Below the pieces are notes generated by a model, which was not told the origin of the DNA, ran no database searches, and was given only the letters and a program-made list of their open reading frames with translations. Made by a program: the position numbers and the translations under genes. From Pseudoduganella lurida (GTDB taxonomy: Bacteria; Pseudomonadota; Gammaproteobacteria; Burkholderiales; Burkholderiaceae_D), in NCBI RefSeq assembly GCF_007830455.1, contig NZ_VLLB01000016.1:1-57264 (forward strand): a DNA stretch of 57,264 bases, in the 5' to 3' direction. Positions 20,970 to 29,600 of this stretch are shown in pieces. How positions within the stretch are numbered: position 1 is the first letter of the stretch; each line of letters begins with the position of its first letter.

Positions 20970-21785
20970 ATGAAATTCATACTCGCCGCCGTACTGGCAG
21001 CCAGCTGCAGCGCCGCCGCCATGGCCGCACCGGCGCAGGACCAGGCATTGCAGGCCGCGCTGGCCGGCAGCCAGCGCACGCCGGACAACGTCAAGCGTGA
21101 CACCTACCGCCACCCGTATGAAACGCTGACGTTCTTCGGCATCCGGCCGGACATGACGGTGGTGGAGCTGTCGCCGGGCGGCGGCTGGTACACGGAGATC
21201 CTGGCGCCCTACCTGCGCGACAAGGGCAAGCTGATCGCGGCCGGCGCCACGCCCGATTCGAAGTCGGCCAACGTGGCGAAATCGGGCGAGCGCTTCAAGG
21301 CGCGCCTCGATGCGAATCCCGGCGCCTTCGGCAAGGTGCAGCTGGGCGCGTTCGAGCCGGCCAACGGCGTCTATACGTATGCGCCGGCCGGCAGCGCAGA
21401 CATGGTGCTCACGTTCCGCAACATCCACAACTGGATGGAAGATGGCGATGCGCGCCTGAAGGCAGTCTTCAAGAGCGCGCACGAGGCGCTGAAACCGGGC
21501 GGCGTATTCGGCGTCGTCGAGCACCGCCTGCCCGCGGCGAAAACGCAGGATGCCAGCGCATCGAGCGGCTACGTGCACGAGGCCTATGTGATCAAGGTGG
21601 CCGAAGCGGCCGGCTTCAAACTCGAGGGGAAATCGGAGGTGAACGCCAACCCGAAGGACACGGCCGACCATCCGGGCGGCGTGTGGGCGCTGCCGCCGAC
21701 CTATGCGAACAAGGATGCGGACCGGGCGAAGTATGCGGCGATCGGCGAGAGCGATCGCATGACGCTGAAGTTCGTGAAGCGCTAG
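20970..21785 (+). CDS. Exported class I methyltransferase-like protein
   Basis: A 271-residue protein with a clear signal peptide (MKFILAAVLAASCSAAAMA, cut near AAPAQDQ) in front of a SAM-methyltransferase-like Rossmann domain. Motif I reads VVELSPGGGWYTEILAPYL; a later segment DMVLTFRNIHNWM takes the place of the motif IV strand. Homologues annotated as class I SAM-dependent methyltransferases with signal peptides are known in many proteobacteria, but SAM is not expected in the periplasm, so another ligand or a structural role is possible. AAGGAG (20958-20963) gives the start a good ribosome site. It lies 98 bases after the flavoprotein and may be transcribed alone. Confidence 0.8.
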   Translation: MKFILAAVLAASCSAAAMAAPAQDQALQAALAGSQRTPDNVKRDTYRHPYETLTFFGIRPDMTVVELSPGGGWYTEILAPYLRDKGKLIAAGATPDSKSANVAKSGERFKARLDANPGAFGKVQLGAFEPANGVYTYAPAGSADMVLTFRNIHNWMEDGDARLKAVFKSAHEALKPGGVFGVVEHRLPAAKTQDASASSGYVHEAYVIKVAEAAGFKLEGKSEVNANPKDTADHPGGVWALPPTYANKDADRAKYAAIGESDRMTLKFVKR

Positions 21786-21809
21786 GCTTCACGGACCGGT
21801 GAAGATGGA

Positions 21810-21914
21810 TCAGCGAGCCTTGCGCTGGAGGCGGCTCATCAGGGTACAGAAGGCCACGAAGACCACCACCATGGAGCCGCACACCGCGGCTACCGACAAC
21901 ATCAGCTCGTTCAT
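21810..21914 (-). CDS. Possible 34-residue single-span membrane protein
   Basis: The minus strand from ATG 21914 encodes 34 residues, starting MNELMLSVAAVCGSMVVV and ending SRLQRKAR. About 20 hydrophobic residues form one helix and the basic C-terminus would stay in the cytoplasm. A GTG two codons upstream is an alternative start. Only a weak GTGAG-like ribosome site is visible. The frame sits alone in the gap between convergent genes, and its AT-rich upstream side could hold a promoter (CATAAT near 21950). Composition and topology look like a real small membrane protein, but I recognise no family. Confidence 0.45.
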   Translation of the reverse strand: MNELMLSVAAVCGSMVVVFVAFCTLMSRLQRKAR

Positions 21915-22163
21915 GCTCACGCAACTTTCACTCTATGACAACAACGAGATTATGCTGCATTTGCACATGAAACATTCTCACTGAAACTCACTGTTACAAC
22001 CATTTACTTGTTTCTTTTCATCACCAGCGGCTTGTGCAGTGCGATATGCGTGCTTCCCCTGCCAACGCGCGTGCTTCTCGACATATCGGACCGGCGCCCG
22101 GCCTTGCAAACCAGTGTTGCAAATCGGTTCCGCCGGGCTGTTCCGATACGCCGCGCGTGACTG

Positions 22164-23786
22164 CTAGTCCGGCGTGGCGGCCGTCGCAGCCTTCACCGGC
22201 GTCAGCGCCAGGTCATGGAAGTCGTAGCTGAAGTCCGTCTCGTCCGAGATGGCGGCCATCTTCACCCGCTCGATCGAGCCGTCCGCATTCAGGGCGAACG
22301 TCACGTAGGCATCCGCGTTGAAGTTGCGCTCCTTCCAGCGCACGATGAAGGTGTCGTGCTGGAAGTGCTCCAGTTCGCCTACCAGGTCCGGCGTGCGCGT
22401 GAAGGCCAGCACCTGCTTCCGGCCTTCGTGGCGGATGACGACCTTGCCGTACCACGGGTCCGTGTACTCGCCGTCATACGCTTCGCGCGGCAGCGAAGGC
22501 TTCGACCCGGCGGCACGCGCGGCCTTCGCCTTGCCCTGCTTTTCCTGGTCCTTGCGGTGCGTCTCCTGTTCCTGCGCCGCGTAGACGCCGATCCAGTCGG
22601 TCGGCGCCACGCCCAGGTAGTGATCGAGGATGCGCCACTGCAGCGCCGTCATCGCGCTGCCGTTTTCCGCATTCGTGAAGATGGCCACGCCCAGCTTCTC
22701 CTCCGGCATCATCAGCACGCGCGAATAGAAGCCCTGCAGCGCGCCGCCGTGCAGCACCAGCTTCTTGCCGCGGTAGTCGCGGATATTGAAGCCCAGGCCG
22801 TAGAAATTGAAGTTGGCGCGGGTGGCGGCCAGTGCCCCCTTCGGTTCACCCACCTTCATCGGCGTGACGGGCGACCAGATCTCGCGGCCCTGCGCGGCAC
22901 TGAACAGGCGCTTGTCCGAACCGGCCACCTCGCCGCCGGCCAGCAGCACGTTCATCCACTTCGCGATGTCTTCGGCGTTGGTGTCGATGCCCACGGCGCC
23001 CACGGCATTATCGACCGGCATCGGCTTGACGACGGCCGCCTTGCCATCGATCCTGCTGTGCGGCGCCGAGTAGTCAGGCGAGCGCAGCATCGCGGCCACG
23101 CTCGTCGTGGTGGCCGTCATGCCCAGCGGCGCCAGGATCCGTTCCTGCACCGTGTCGCCCCAGCTCTTGCCGGTTTGTTGCGCGATGATGCGGCCCGCCA
23201 CGATGTACAGCAGGTTGTCGTACGCGTAGGCGGAGCGGAAGCTGGTGGAAAGCTTCACGTAGCGCAGGCGCTGGATGATCTCGTCCGTCGAGAACGTCGT
23301 GGTGGGCCACCACAGCAGGTCGCCGGCACCGAGACCCAGGCCGCTGCGGTGCACCAGCAGGTCGCGGATCGTCATTTCCTGCGTCACGTACGGGTCGTGC
23401 ATGCGGAAGTCCGGCAGGTACTTGATGACGGGATCGTCCCACTTCAGTTTTCCTTCGTCCACCAGCTGCGCCAGCGCGACGGCCGTGAAGGCCTTCGAGT
23501 TCGAGGCGATCTCGAACAGCGTCTTGCCGGTGACGGGTGCCGGATCGCCTTTCCTGCGCACGCCGAAGCCCTGCGTGGCGACGACCTTGCCGTCCTTGAC
23601 GATGGCGATCGCGATGCCGGGCACGTCGAACGTCTTCAGGGCCAGGTTGACGTCGCGGGCCAGGTCGAAAGCGGGTGCCGTGGCGGCGGTGGTTGCAGTG
23701 ACTGCATCGGCCGCGCCGGCGAACGGCATGGCAAGGGCGGCGCAGGCGCACAGCACCAGCGCGGCCAATGGTTTCTTGAGGATCAT
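22164..23786 (-). CDS. Exported serine hydrolase (class C beta-lactamase family) with DUF3471-like tail
   Basis: A periplasmic 540-residue protein with signal peptide MILKKPLAALVLCACAALA. It has the three catalytic motifs of the class C/esterase family: Ser95-x-x-Lys98 (SNSK), Tyr189-x-Asn191 (YDN) and His346-Gly-Gly (HGG in place of KTG). The C-terminal 110 residues (about 430-540) form a beta-rich domain resembling DUF3471, found in related D-aminopeptidase or esterase proteins. HGG in the third motif points to an esterase or peptidase rather than a true beta-lactamase. It starts 7 bases after the stop of the exported aminopeptidase, so the two are very likely one operon working on peptides outside the inner membrane. 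Confidence 0.9.
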   Translation of the reverse strand: MILKKPLAALVLCACAALAMPFAGAADAVTATTAATAPAFDLARDVNLALKTFDVPGIAIAIVKDGKVVATQGFGVRRKGDPAPVTGKTLFEIASNSKAFTAVALAQLVDEGKLKWDDPVIKYLPDFRMHDPYVTQEMTIRDLLVHRSGLGLGAGDLLWWPTTTFSTDEIIQRLRYVKLSTSFRSAYAYDNLLYIVAGRIIAQQTGKSWGDTVQERILAPLGMTATTTSVAAMLRSPDYSAPHSRIDGKAAVVKPMPVDNAVGAVGIDTNAEDIAKWMNVLLAGGEVAGSDKRLFSAAQGREIWSPVTPMKVGEPKGALAATRANFNFYGLGFNIRDYRGKKLVLHGGALQGFYSRVLMMPEEKLGVAIFTNAENGSAMTALQWRILDHYLGVAPTDWIGVYAAQEQETHRKDQEKQGKAKAARAAGSKPSLPREAYDGEYTDPWYGKVVIRHEGRKQVLAFTRTPDLVGELEHFQHDTFIVRWKERNFNADAYVTFALNADGSIERVKMAAISDETDFSYDFHDLALTPVKAATAATPD

Positions 23787-23793
23787 GGTGGCC

Positions 23794-25653
23794 TTATTTC
23801 TTCAGCAGCTTGTCGACGGATTTCTGTGTTTCGGGGTGGTAGTGCGCGCGCGCCTTGGCATAGACACCCTTCGCCCAGGCGGCATCCTGCGGATTCTTCA
23901 GCAGCGCCGTGTACAGCGGCAGCACGAACTTCTGGCGGCCCACGCTCATCAGGAAAGCGTTGAGCTGCTCGCGCACGTCGTAGCCGGCATGGACGGAGGC
24001 CAGGTAGAAGCGGTACGCGATCTCGTTGTTCCTGCTGTTCTTGAGATTGAACGTCTGGTCCAGTTCGCGCAGCTGCGCCACGCTGGCCTTGCCGTCGATG
24101 TCGTTCAGGAAGTGCATCCATTCGGTGGCGATCCAGCTGCGCGCCGTCAGGTCGGCGGTGGGCTGCTCGCCCTTCAGCCACGCATCGCGCTGCGCATCGA
24201 CCGCGAGGAAGCGCTGCGAGACCACGCGCTTGGCATTGGCCGGAATGCCGGGACCATACAGCCACTCGTCGAGTTCGGCCTGCGTGATCACTTCGGGGTG
24301 CTTGTCCAGCAGGTTGGTGCGCAGGTAGGCCAGGAACTGCTCGGTCGTCGCCGACTGGAATGCATGCTGGTCGAACCAGCCGCGCAGGAACGGGTCGAAC
24401 ACCTCGCGGCCGGCGCGCTGCTCGAGCGTGCGCAGGAACCACGCGCCCTTCGGGTAGGCCAGGCCTTCGTCCGTGTAGGTGTTCGGGTTGACGTCCGGAT
24501 CGCGGCTGACCAGCGCCTGCTTCGCGGCCGGGATGTCCTTCAGCGAGGCGATGGCTTCTTCCTGCTCCACCTGCAGGTTCATGTCCGCCACTTCGGCGCC
24601 GTACAGCGTCTCGAGGATGCGCGTCGTCACGTAGGTGGTGAAGCCTTCGTTCAGCCACCAGTGCTTCCACGAGGCGTTCGTGACGAGGTTGCCGGACCAC
24701 GAGTGCGCCAGCTCATGGGCGATCAGGTCGTTCAGGCTGCGGTCGCCGGCGATCATCGTGGGGGTGAGGAACGTCATGCGCGGGTTTTCCATGCCGCCGA
24801 TCGGGAACGAGGGCGGCAGCACGATCATGTCGTAGCGCCCCCACCGGTACGGGCCGTAAAGCGCCTCGGCGGCGGCGATCATCTTCTCCGTGTCGGCCAG
24901 CTCGAAGGCGGCCGCTTCGATGCGGGCCGGTTCGGCGTAGACGGCCGAGCGCGGGCCGATATTGCGCACGTCGATCTCGCCGATCGCAATCGCCAGCAGG
25001 TAGGAAGGAATCGGCTGCGGCATGCGGAACGTCCAGCCGCCCTTGCCCGTGCCGTTCTGGTCGTTCTCGGCGCTCATCACCACGCGCATGCCGGCCGGTG
25101 CCTGCACGCGCGCGGCGTAGGTGAAGCGCACGGCCGGCGTGTCCTGCACCGGCGCCCAGGAACGGGCATCGATCGATTCGGACTGGCTGAACATGAAGGG
25201 GCGCTTGCCGGACAGCGTCTGCGCCGGCGTCATCCACTGCAGCGCACTGGCGGTGGGCGCCGTGTGGTAATACACGCGCACCTTCTTCGGCTGGTTGCGC
25301 AGCGAGATGCGCAGCGCCTGGCCCTTCTTCGGATCGGCCTTGTCCAGCATGTACGAGGCGGCCACCCACTTGCCGGCCGCGTCCTGCACCTGCACGCGCG
25401 CGATCGACAGCTGGCGCGTGTCGAGCACCAGCGTGCGGGCATTGCGGTCGATCCAGTTCAGCGTCAGTTCGGCGTAGCCCGTCAGCGTCTTGCGTGCGAA
25501 GTCGGCCTTCAGGTCGAGGAACAGGTCGGTGGTGCGGACCTCGTTGTAGCGGGCGTAGCTGAGCGGGTCCTGGGCATGGGCGGCCGTGGCCAGCAGCGCG
25601 AACGCGGCGGACAGCGTGGCCGAACGCACCAGGCGCAAAGAAGGTTGTCGCAT
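23794..25653 (-). CDS. Exported M1-family zinc aminopeptidase (LTA4-hydrolase-like)
   Basis: A 619-residue peptidase with signal peptide (cut after TAAHA, about residue 27). The exopeptidase motif GGMEN lies at 286-290 and the zinc site is HELAH at 313-317 with the third ligand Glu336 in LNEGFTTYV. The C-terminal helical part resembles the leukotriene A4 hydrolase tail. It is expected to remove N-terminal residues from peptides in the periplasm or outside. The start at ATG 25653 has the ribosome site AAGGA. It is the first gene of a two-gene unit with the serine hydrolase, and it is divergent from the manganese riboswitch transcript. Confidence 0.93.
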   Translation of the reverse strand: MRQPSLRLVRSATLSAAFALLATAAHAQDPLSYARYNEVRTTDLFLDLKADFARKTLTGYAELTLNWIDRNARTLVLDTRQLSIARVQVQDAAGKWVAASYMLDKADPKKGQALRISLRNQPKKVRVYYHTAPTASALQWMTPAQTLSGKRPFMFSQSESIDARSWAPVQDTPAVRFTYAARVQAPAGMRVVMSAENDQNGTGKGGWTFRMPQPIPSYLLAIAIGEIDVRNIGPRSAVYAEPARIEAAAFELADTEKMIAAAEALYGPYRWGRYDMIVLPPSFPIGGMENPRMTFLTPTMIAGDRSLNDLIAHELAHSWSGNLVTNASWKHWWLNEGFTTYVTTRILETLYGAEVADMNLQVEQEEAIASLKDIPAAKQALVSRDPDVNPNTYTDEGLAYPKGAWFLRTLEQRAGREVFDPFLRGWFDQHAFQSATTEQFLAYLRTNLLDKHPEVITQAELDEWLYGPGIPANAKRVVSQRFLAVDAQRDAWLKGEQPTADLTARSWIATEWMHFLNDIDGKASVAQLRELDQTFNLKNSRNNEIAYRFYLASVHAGYDVREQLNAFLMSVGRQKFVLPLYTALLKNPQDAAWAKGVYAKARAHYHPETQKSVDKLLKK

Positions 25654-25776
25654 GTGCTTCCTTTAAAAGTGTGTGCCGCCCGCGCGGGATCGCCGGCGCG
25701 GGCGCGGTGGAGGATAGCATATGCGATGCGGTTTTCTGGCCCCCGCCGGGCACCTCTGCTATCATGGCGACCGTTC

Positions 25777-25976
25777 TTTGGGGAGTAGCCTCCTGTGCTG
25801 CGCCGGCATCGTCGGCATGGACAGAACCTGCATCAACATGATCGGCCCGCAGGCCGTGGTGCAGGTGGCCGCAAGCATCGTCTTGCCGGCCTGGCGAGAC
25901 CAATGATCCACGGGCGGCCCATTACTTGCACCAGGGGCCGGAGCTGCGCGTGGATCTTTGGTGAATTTCCGGCCCC
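25777..25976 (+). ncRNA. yybP-ykoY (Mn2+) riboswitch and expression platform
   Basis: The leader of the UPF0016 gene contains the aptamer hallmarks TTTGGGGAGTAGCC (25777-25790), an internal CATCAACATGATC and the closing GGCGAGACCAATGA (25893-25906). This family senses Mn2+ and typically sits before Mn2+ export genes, including UPF0016 members. A TATCAT -10 element (25760-25765) would start the RNA near 25772. After the aptamer, GATCCACG (25905-25912) pairs with CGTGGATC (25949-25956), and GGGGCCGG (25934-25941) pairs with CCGGCCCC (25969-25976). The two stems interlace and cannot form together; the second ends 12 bases before the ATG. A translational switch is therefore likely. Confidence 0.85.
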
Positions 25977-25988
25977 CAGCCACCTTCA

Positions 25989-26564
25989 ATGGAAGCCTTC
26001 CTCGTTTCAACGGGCATCGTCGCCCTCGCCGAAATCGGCGACAAGACCCAGCTGCTTGCCTTCGTGCTCGCCACCCAGTTCCGTCGTCCGCTGCCCATCG
26101 TGGCCGGCATCTTCGTCGCCACCGTCGTCAACCACTTCTGCGCCGCCGCCGTCGGTACGTGGCTGACGGAGCTGATGGGACCGAACGTGCTGCGCTGGAT
26201 CCTCGGCCTGGGCTTCATCGCGATGGCCGCCTGGATCATGGTGCCGGACGAGATCGACGAGGACGACAAGCCCTCCGGCAACCACGGCGTGTTCGTCGCG
26301 ACGCTGATCGCCTTCTTCCTGGCCGAGATGGGCGACAAGACGCAGATCGCCACCGTGGCCCTCGCGGCGCGCTTCGACGACATGGCGTCCGTCGTGATGG
26401 GCACCACCCTGGGCATGATGCTGGCGAACGTGCCGGCCGTTTATCTGGGCAGGAAGGCTGCCACGGCGGTCAACCTGAAGCTGGTGCACGGCATTGCGGC
26501 CGCGATCTTTGTCGTGCTGGGGATTGCCACGCTGATGGGGGTTGGGGAGGCGGTGGGGTTGTAG
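25989..26564 (+). CDS. UPF0016/GDT1 (TMEM165) family transporter, probable Mn2+ exporter
   Basis: A 191-residue inner-membrane protein made of two homologous three-helix halves. Each half has the E-x-G-D-K-T signature: EIGDKT at 15-20 and EMGDKT at 113-118. An acidic cytoplasmic loop (DEIDEDDK) joins the halves. Bacterial relatives such as MneA export Mn2+, and eukaryotic GDT1/TMEM165 moves Mn2+ or Ca2+. The yybP-ykoY riboswitch in its leader supports the Mn2+ role directly. The ATG at 25989 is preceded by a weak ribosome region that is next to the switch stem. A symmetrical hairpin follows its stop. Confidence 0.93.
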   Translation: MEAFLVSTGIVALAEIGDKTQLLAFVLATQFRRPLPIVAGIFVATVVNHFCAAAVGTWLTELMGPNVLRWILGLGFIAMAAWIMVPDEIDEDDKPSGNHGVFVATLIAFFLAEMGDKTQIATVALAARFDDMASVVMGTTLGMMLANVPAVYLGRKAATAVNLKLVHGIAAAIFVVLGIATLMGVGEAVGL

Positions 26565-26569
26565 AAGAG

Positions 26570-26595
26570 ATCGGGGACAGGCACCTGTCCCCGAT
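26570..26595. terminator. Palindrome between convergent genes (bidirectional terminator, GGGGACAG repeat)
   Basis: ATCGGGGACAGG (26570-26581) is followed by CA and its exact complement (26584-26595), a 12-bp perfect inverted repeat. It lies between the stop codons of the UPF0016 gene and the glucan synthase gene. It shares the GGGACAG word with the repeat at 43266-43330. Confidence 0.65.
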
Positions 26596-26608
26596 GTTCG
26601 GTGCATGT

Positions 26609-29600
26609 TTACACGCGCAGCTCGACGGCGTGCTCGCGGCCATCATCGACCAGCGCGATCTCCATGGCCGGCTGCGCCGCGCCATCGACCGTCAGCGACG
26701 GCGTGCCGCGCGAGACGCGGATTGCATAGCGGCTCCTGCCATAGCGGTAGTTGAGCGTGAAGCCCTCCCACTCGTCCGGCATGCGCGGCGCGAGCGCCAA
26801 GCGGTCGGCGTTGCGGCTCAGGCCCAGCAGCGACTCCAGGATCAGGCGGTACATCCAGCCCGAAGAACCCGTGTACCAGCTCCAGCCACCGCGACCCACG
26901 TGCGGTTCGACCGCGTAGATGTCGGCCGTCACCACATACGGCTCGACCTTGTAGGTGGCGATGTTGTCCGCGCTGCTGCCATGCTGCACCGGGTTGATGA
27001 GCCGCATCAGCTCCCAGGCCTTGGCCGTGTCGCCCATCTTCGCGAAGGCCATCACGGTCCACACGGCGGCATGGGTGTACTGGCCGCCGTTTTCCCGCAC
27101 GCCCGGCACGTAGCCCTGGATGTAGCCGGGGTTCGGATCGGCCTTGTCGAACGGCGGGTCGAGCAGCTGGATGAAGCCCGCGTCGCGCTTCACCAGCCGC
27201 GCATCGACCTGCGCCATCGCGCCATGCACGCGCTGCGGATCGGCGGCGCCGGACAGCACGCCCCAGCTCTGCGAGATGGAGTCGATCTGGCATTCCTCGT
27301 TCTCGCTCGAGCCGAGCGGCGTGCCGTCGTCGAAGTAGGCGCGGCGGTACCACTGGCCGTCCCACGCGTTCTGCTCCACGTTGGCCGCCAGCTTCTTCGC
27401 CTCGTCGCGGCACTCGTTCGCGAAGCCGGTGTCGCCACGCGCTTCGGCCACCACCGCGAACTGCTGCAGCACGTCGAACAGGAACCAGGCCAGCCACACG
27501 CTCTCGCCCTTGCCTTCCGCGCCGACCTTGTCCATGCCGTCGTTCCAGTCGCAGGAGCCGATCAGCGGCAGGCCGTGCACGCCGAAGCGCAGGCCGTTGC
27601 GGATGGCGCGCACGCAGTGCTCGTACAGGTCGCCCGACTGGGGCGAACGGCCCGGCATGTCGTAATACGAATCCTCCTCCGGCTTCAGCGGGCGGCCTTC
27701 CAGGTACGGTGCCTGCTCGTCCAGCACGGTCGCATCGCCCGTGATCTGGATGTAGCGTGCGGTTGCCAGCGGCAGCCACAGGTAATCGTCCGAGCAGTGC
27801 GTGCGCACGCCACGGCCGGTGGGCGGATGCCACCAGTGCTGCACGTCGCCTTCCACGAACTGGTGCGCCGCGCACAGCACCAGGTGCTCGCGCAGCAGGT
27901 GCGGTTCGGTGTGCACCATCGCCATCGCATCCTGCAGCTGGTCGCGGTAGCCGATGGCGCCGCCGGACTGGTAGTAGCCGCTGCGCGCCCACAGGCGGCA
28001 GGCGATGGTCTGGTACATCAGCCAGCCATTGGCGATCACGTCCAGCGCCGGGTCGGGAGTCTGGATCGTGACGGCACCCAGCGTTTCCTTCCAGTGGCCG
28101 TGCACGGCGGCCAGTGCTTCCTGCGCGGCGGCGATCCCGCCATGCTTCTGCACCATCGTGGCCGCATCCGCATTGCGGCGGCCGCCGATGCCCAGCACGA
28201 ACACGATCTCGCGCTCCTGGCCCGGCTGCAGTTCGAACGGCACCTGCAGCGCGCCGCAGCTGTCCAGGCCCGTGCCCACCTTGCCGGACAGGCGCTGGCG
28301 CCGCAGCGCCGCGGGACTGGCCAGCGTGCCGTTCCGGCCCAGGAATTCGGTGCGGTCGGCCGTCACCGTGCGCGTCGCCGCATCCACGTGGAAGAACGCC
28401 ACGCGGCCGGAGAACTCGGTGTTGTACGGATTGCGGGCGAACAGCGCGCCGCTCACGGGGTCCTGCTCCGTGATCACGTGCATGCCGGACTTCGAACGCA
28501 TCTCGCCCAGCACCCATTCCACGTAGCCGGTGGCGGACAGCTTGCGCGTCACGAGCGAATCGTTGCGCACCTTCAGAATCGTGTAGCGCACCGGCGCTTC
28601 GTTGGCCACGTAGGTCGTCAAGGCCGACGTGATGCCCGCTTCCGTGTGCTGGAAGGTGCTGTAGCCGAAACCATGGCGCGTCACGTAGTCGCCGCTGCCG
28701 CGGGCCGGCAATGGCGTTGGCGACCAGAAGTGGCCGCTGGCCTCGTCGCGCAGGTAGAACGCTTCGCCGCTGGCATCCGTCACCGGATCGTTGTGCCATG
28801 GGGTGAGGCGGAATTCGTGGGCGTTCTCGTGCCAGGTATAGGCCTGGCCGCTTTCCGAGACGATGCTGCCGAACTGCGGATTGGCCAGCACGTTCGACCA
28901 CGGTGCCGGCGTGCGGCGGCCCGGTCCCGTCACGATCACGTACTCGCGGCCATCCGGCGTGAAGCCGCCGATACCGTTCGACAGGATCAGGTCATGCGGG
29001 ATGTGGGTGTGCGGGCCCGCGTCGTCGTACTCGCCGCGGCTGTCGGCCAGCAGCGGCGGCATGCGCAGCGTCTGGACGCCGGTGCGCTTGACCTGTTCGG
29101 CCAGCGTGCCGCGCCCGTCGTTGACGATCACGCGCGCCACCGTCTGCAGCAGGATGCGGTCCTCGGTCGAGATCTGGTCCAGCGGGCGCACGTACACGCC
29201 GCCCGGCCGGTCGATCGCCTGGGCATCGATGCCGGAGGCGATCAGTCCCATGATCTGGTCGTACAGCGCCTGGCGGTAGCCGGACGTGTCCTCGAACCAG
29301 ATCACCAGGTCCACGACGAGCCCTTTCAGGCGCCAGTAGGCATGCGCCTGCACCATCTGCTTGGCCAGCTCGATGTTCTCGGAGTCCTTCACCTGCAGCA
29401 GCACGATCGGCAGGTCGCCGGAGATCGCGTACGGCCACAGGCCGGACTGGCCGCGATGGTTCTTGATCAGCACGGCCGCATCGGCACGCAGCGCCGCGTT
29501 CGGGTAGATCACGTGGTTGGCCAGGCTGCTGTACAGCTGGCCGTCCGCCTCGCTGGCGTTCAGCTGGCGCAGCACTACCTGGCTGTGCGTCCAGGCCAGT

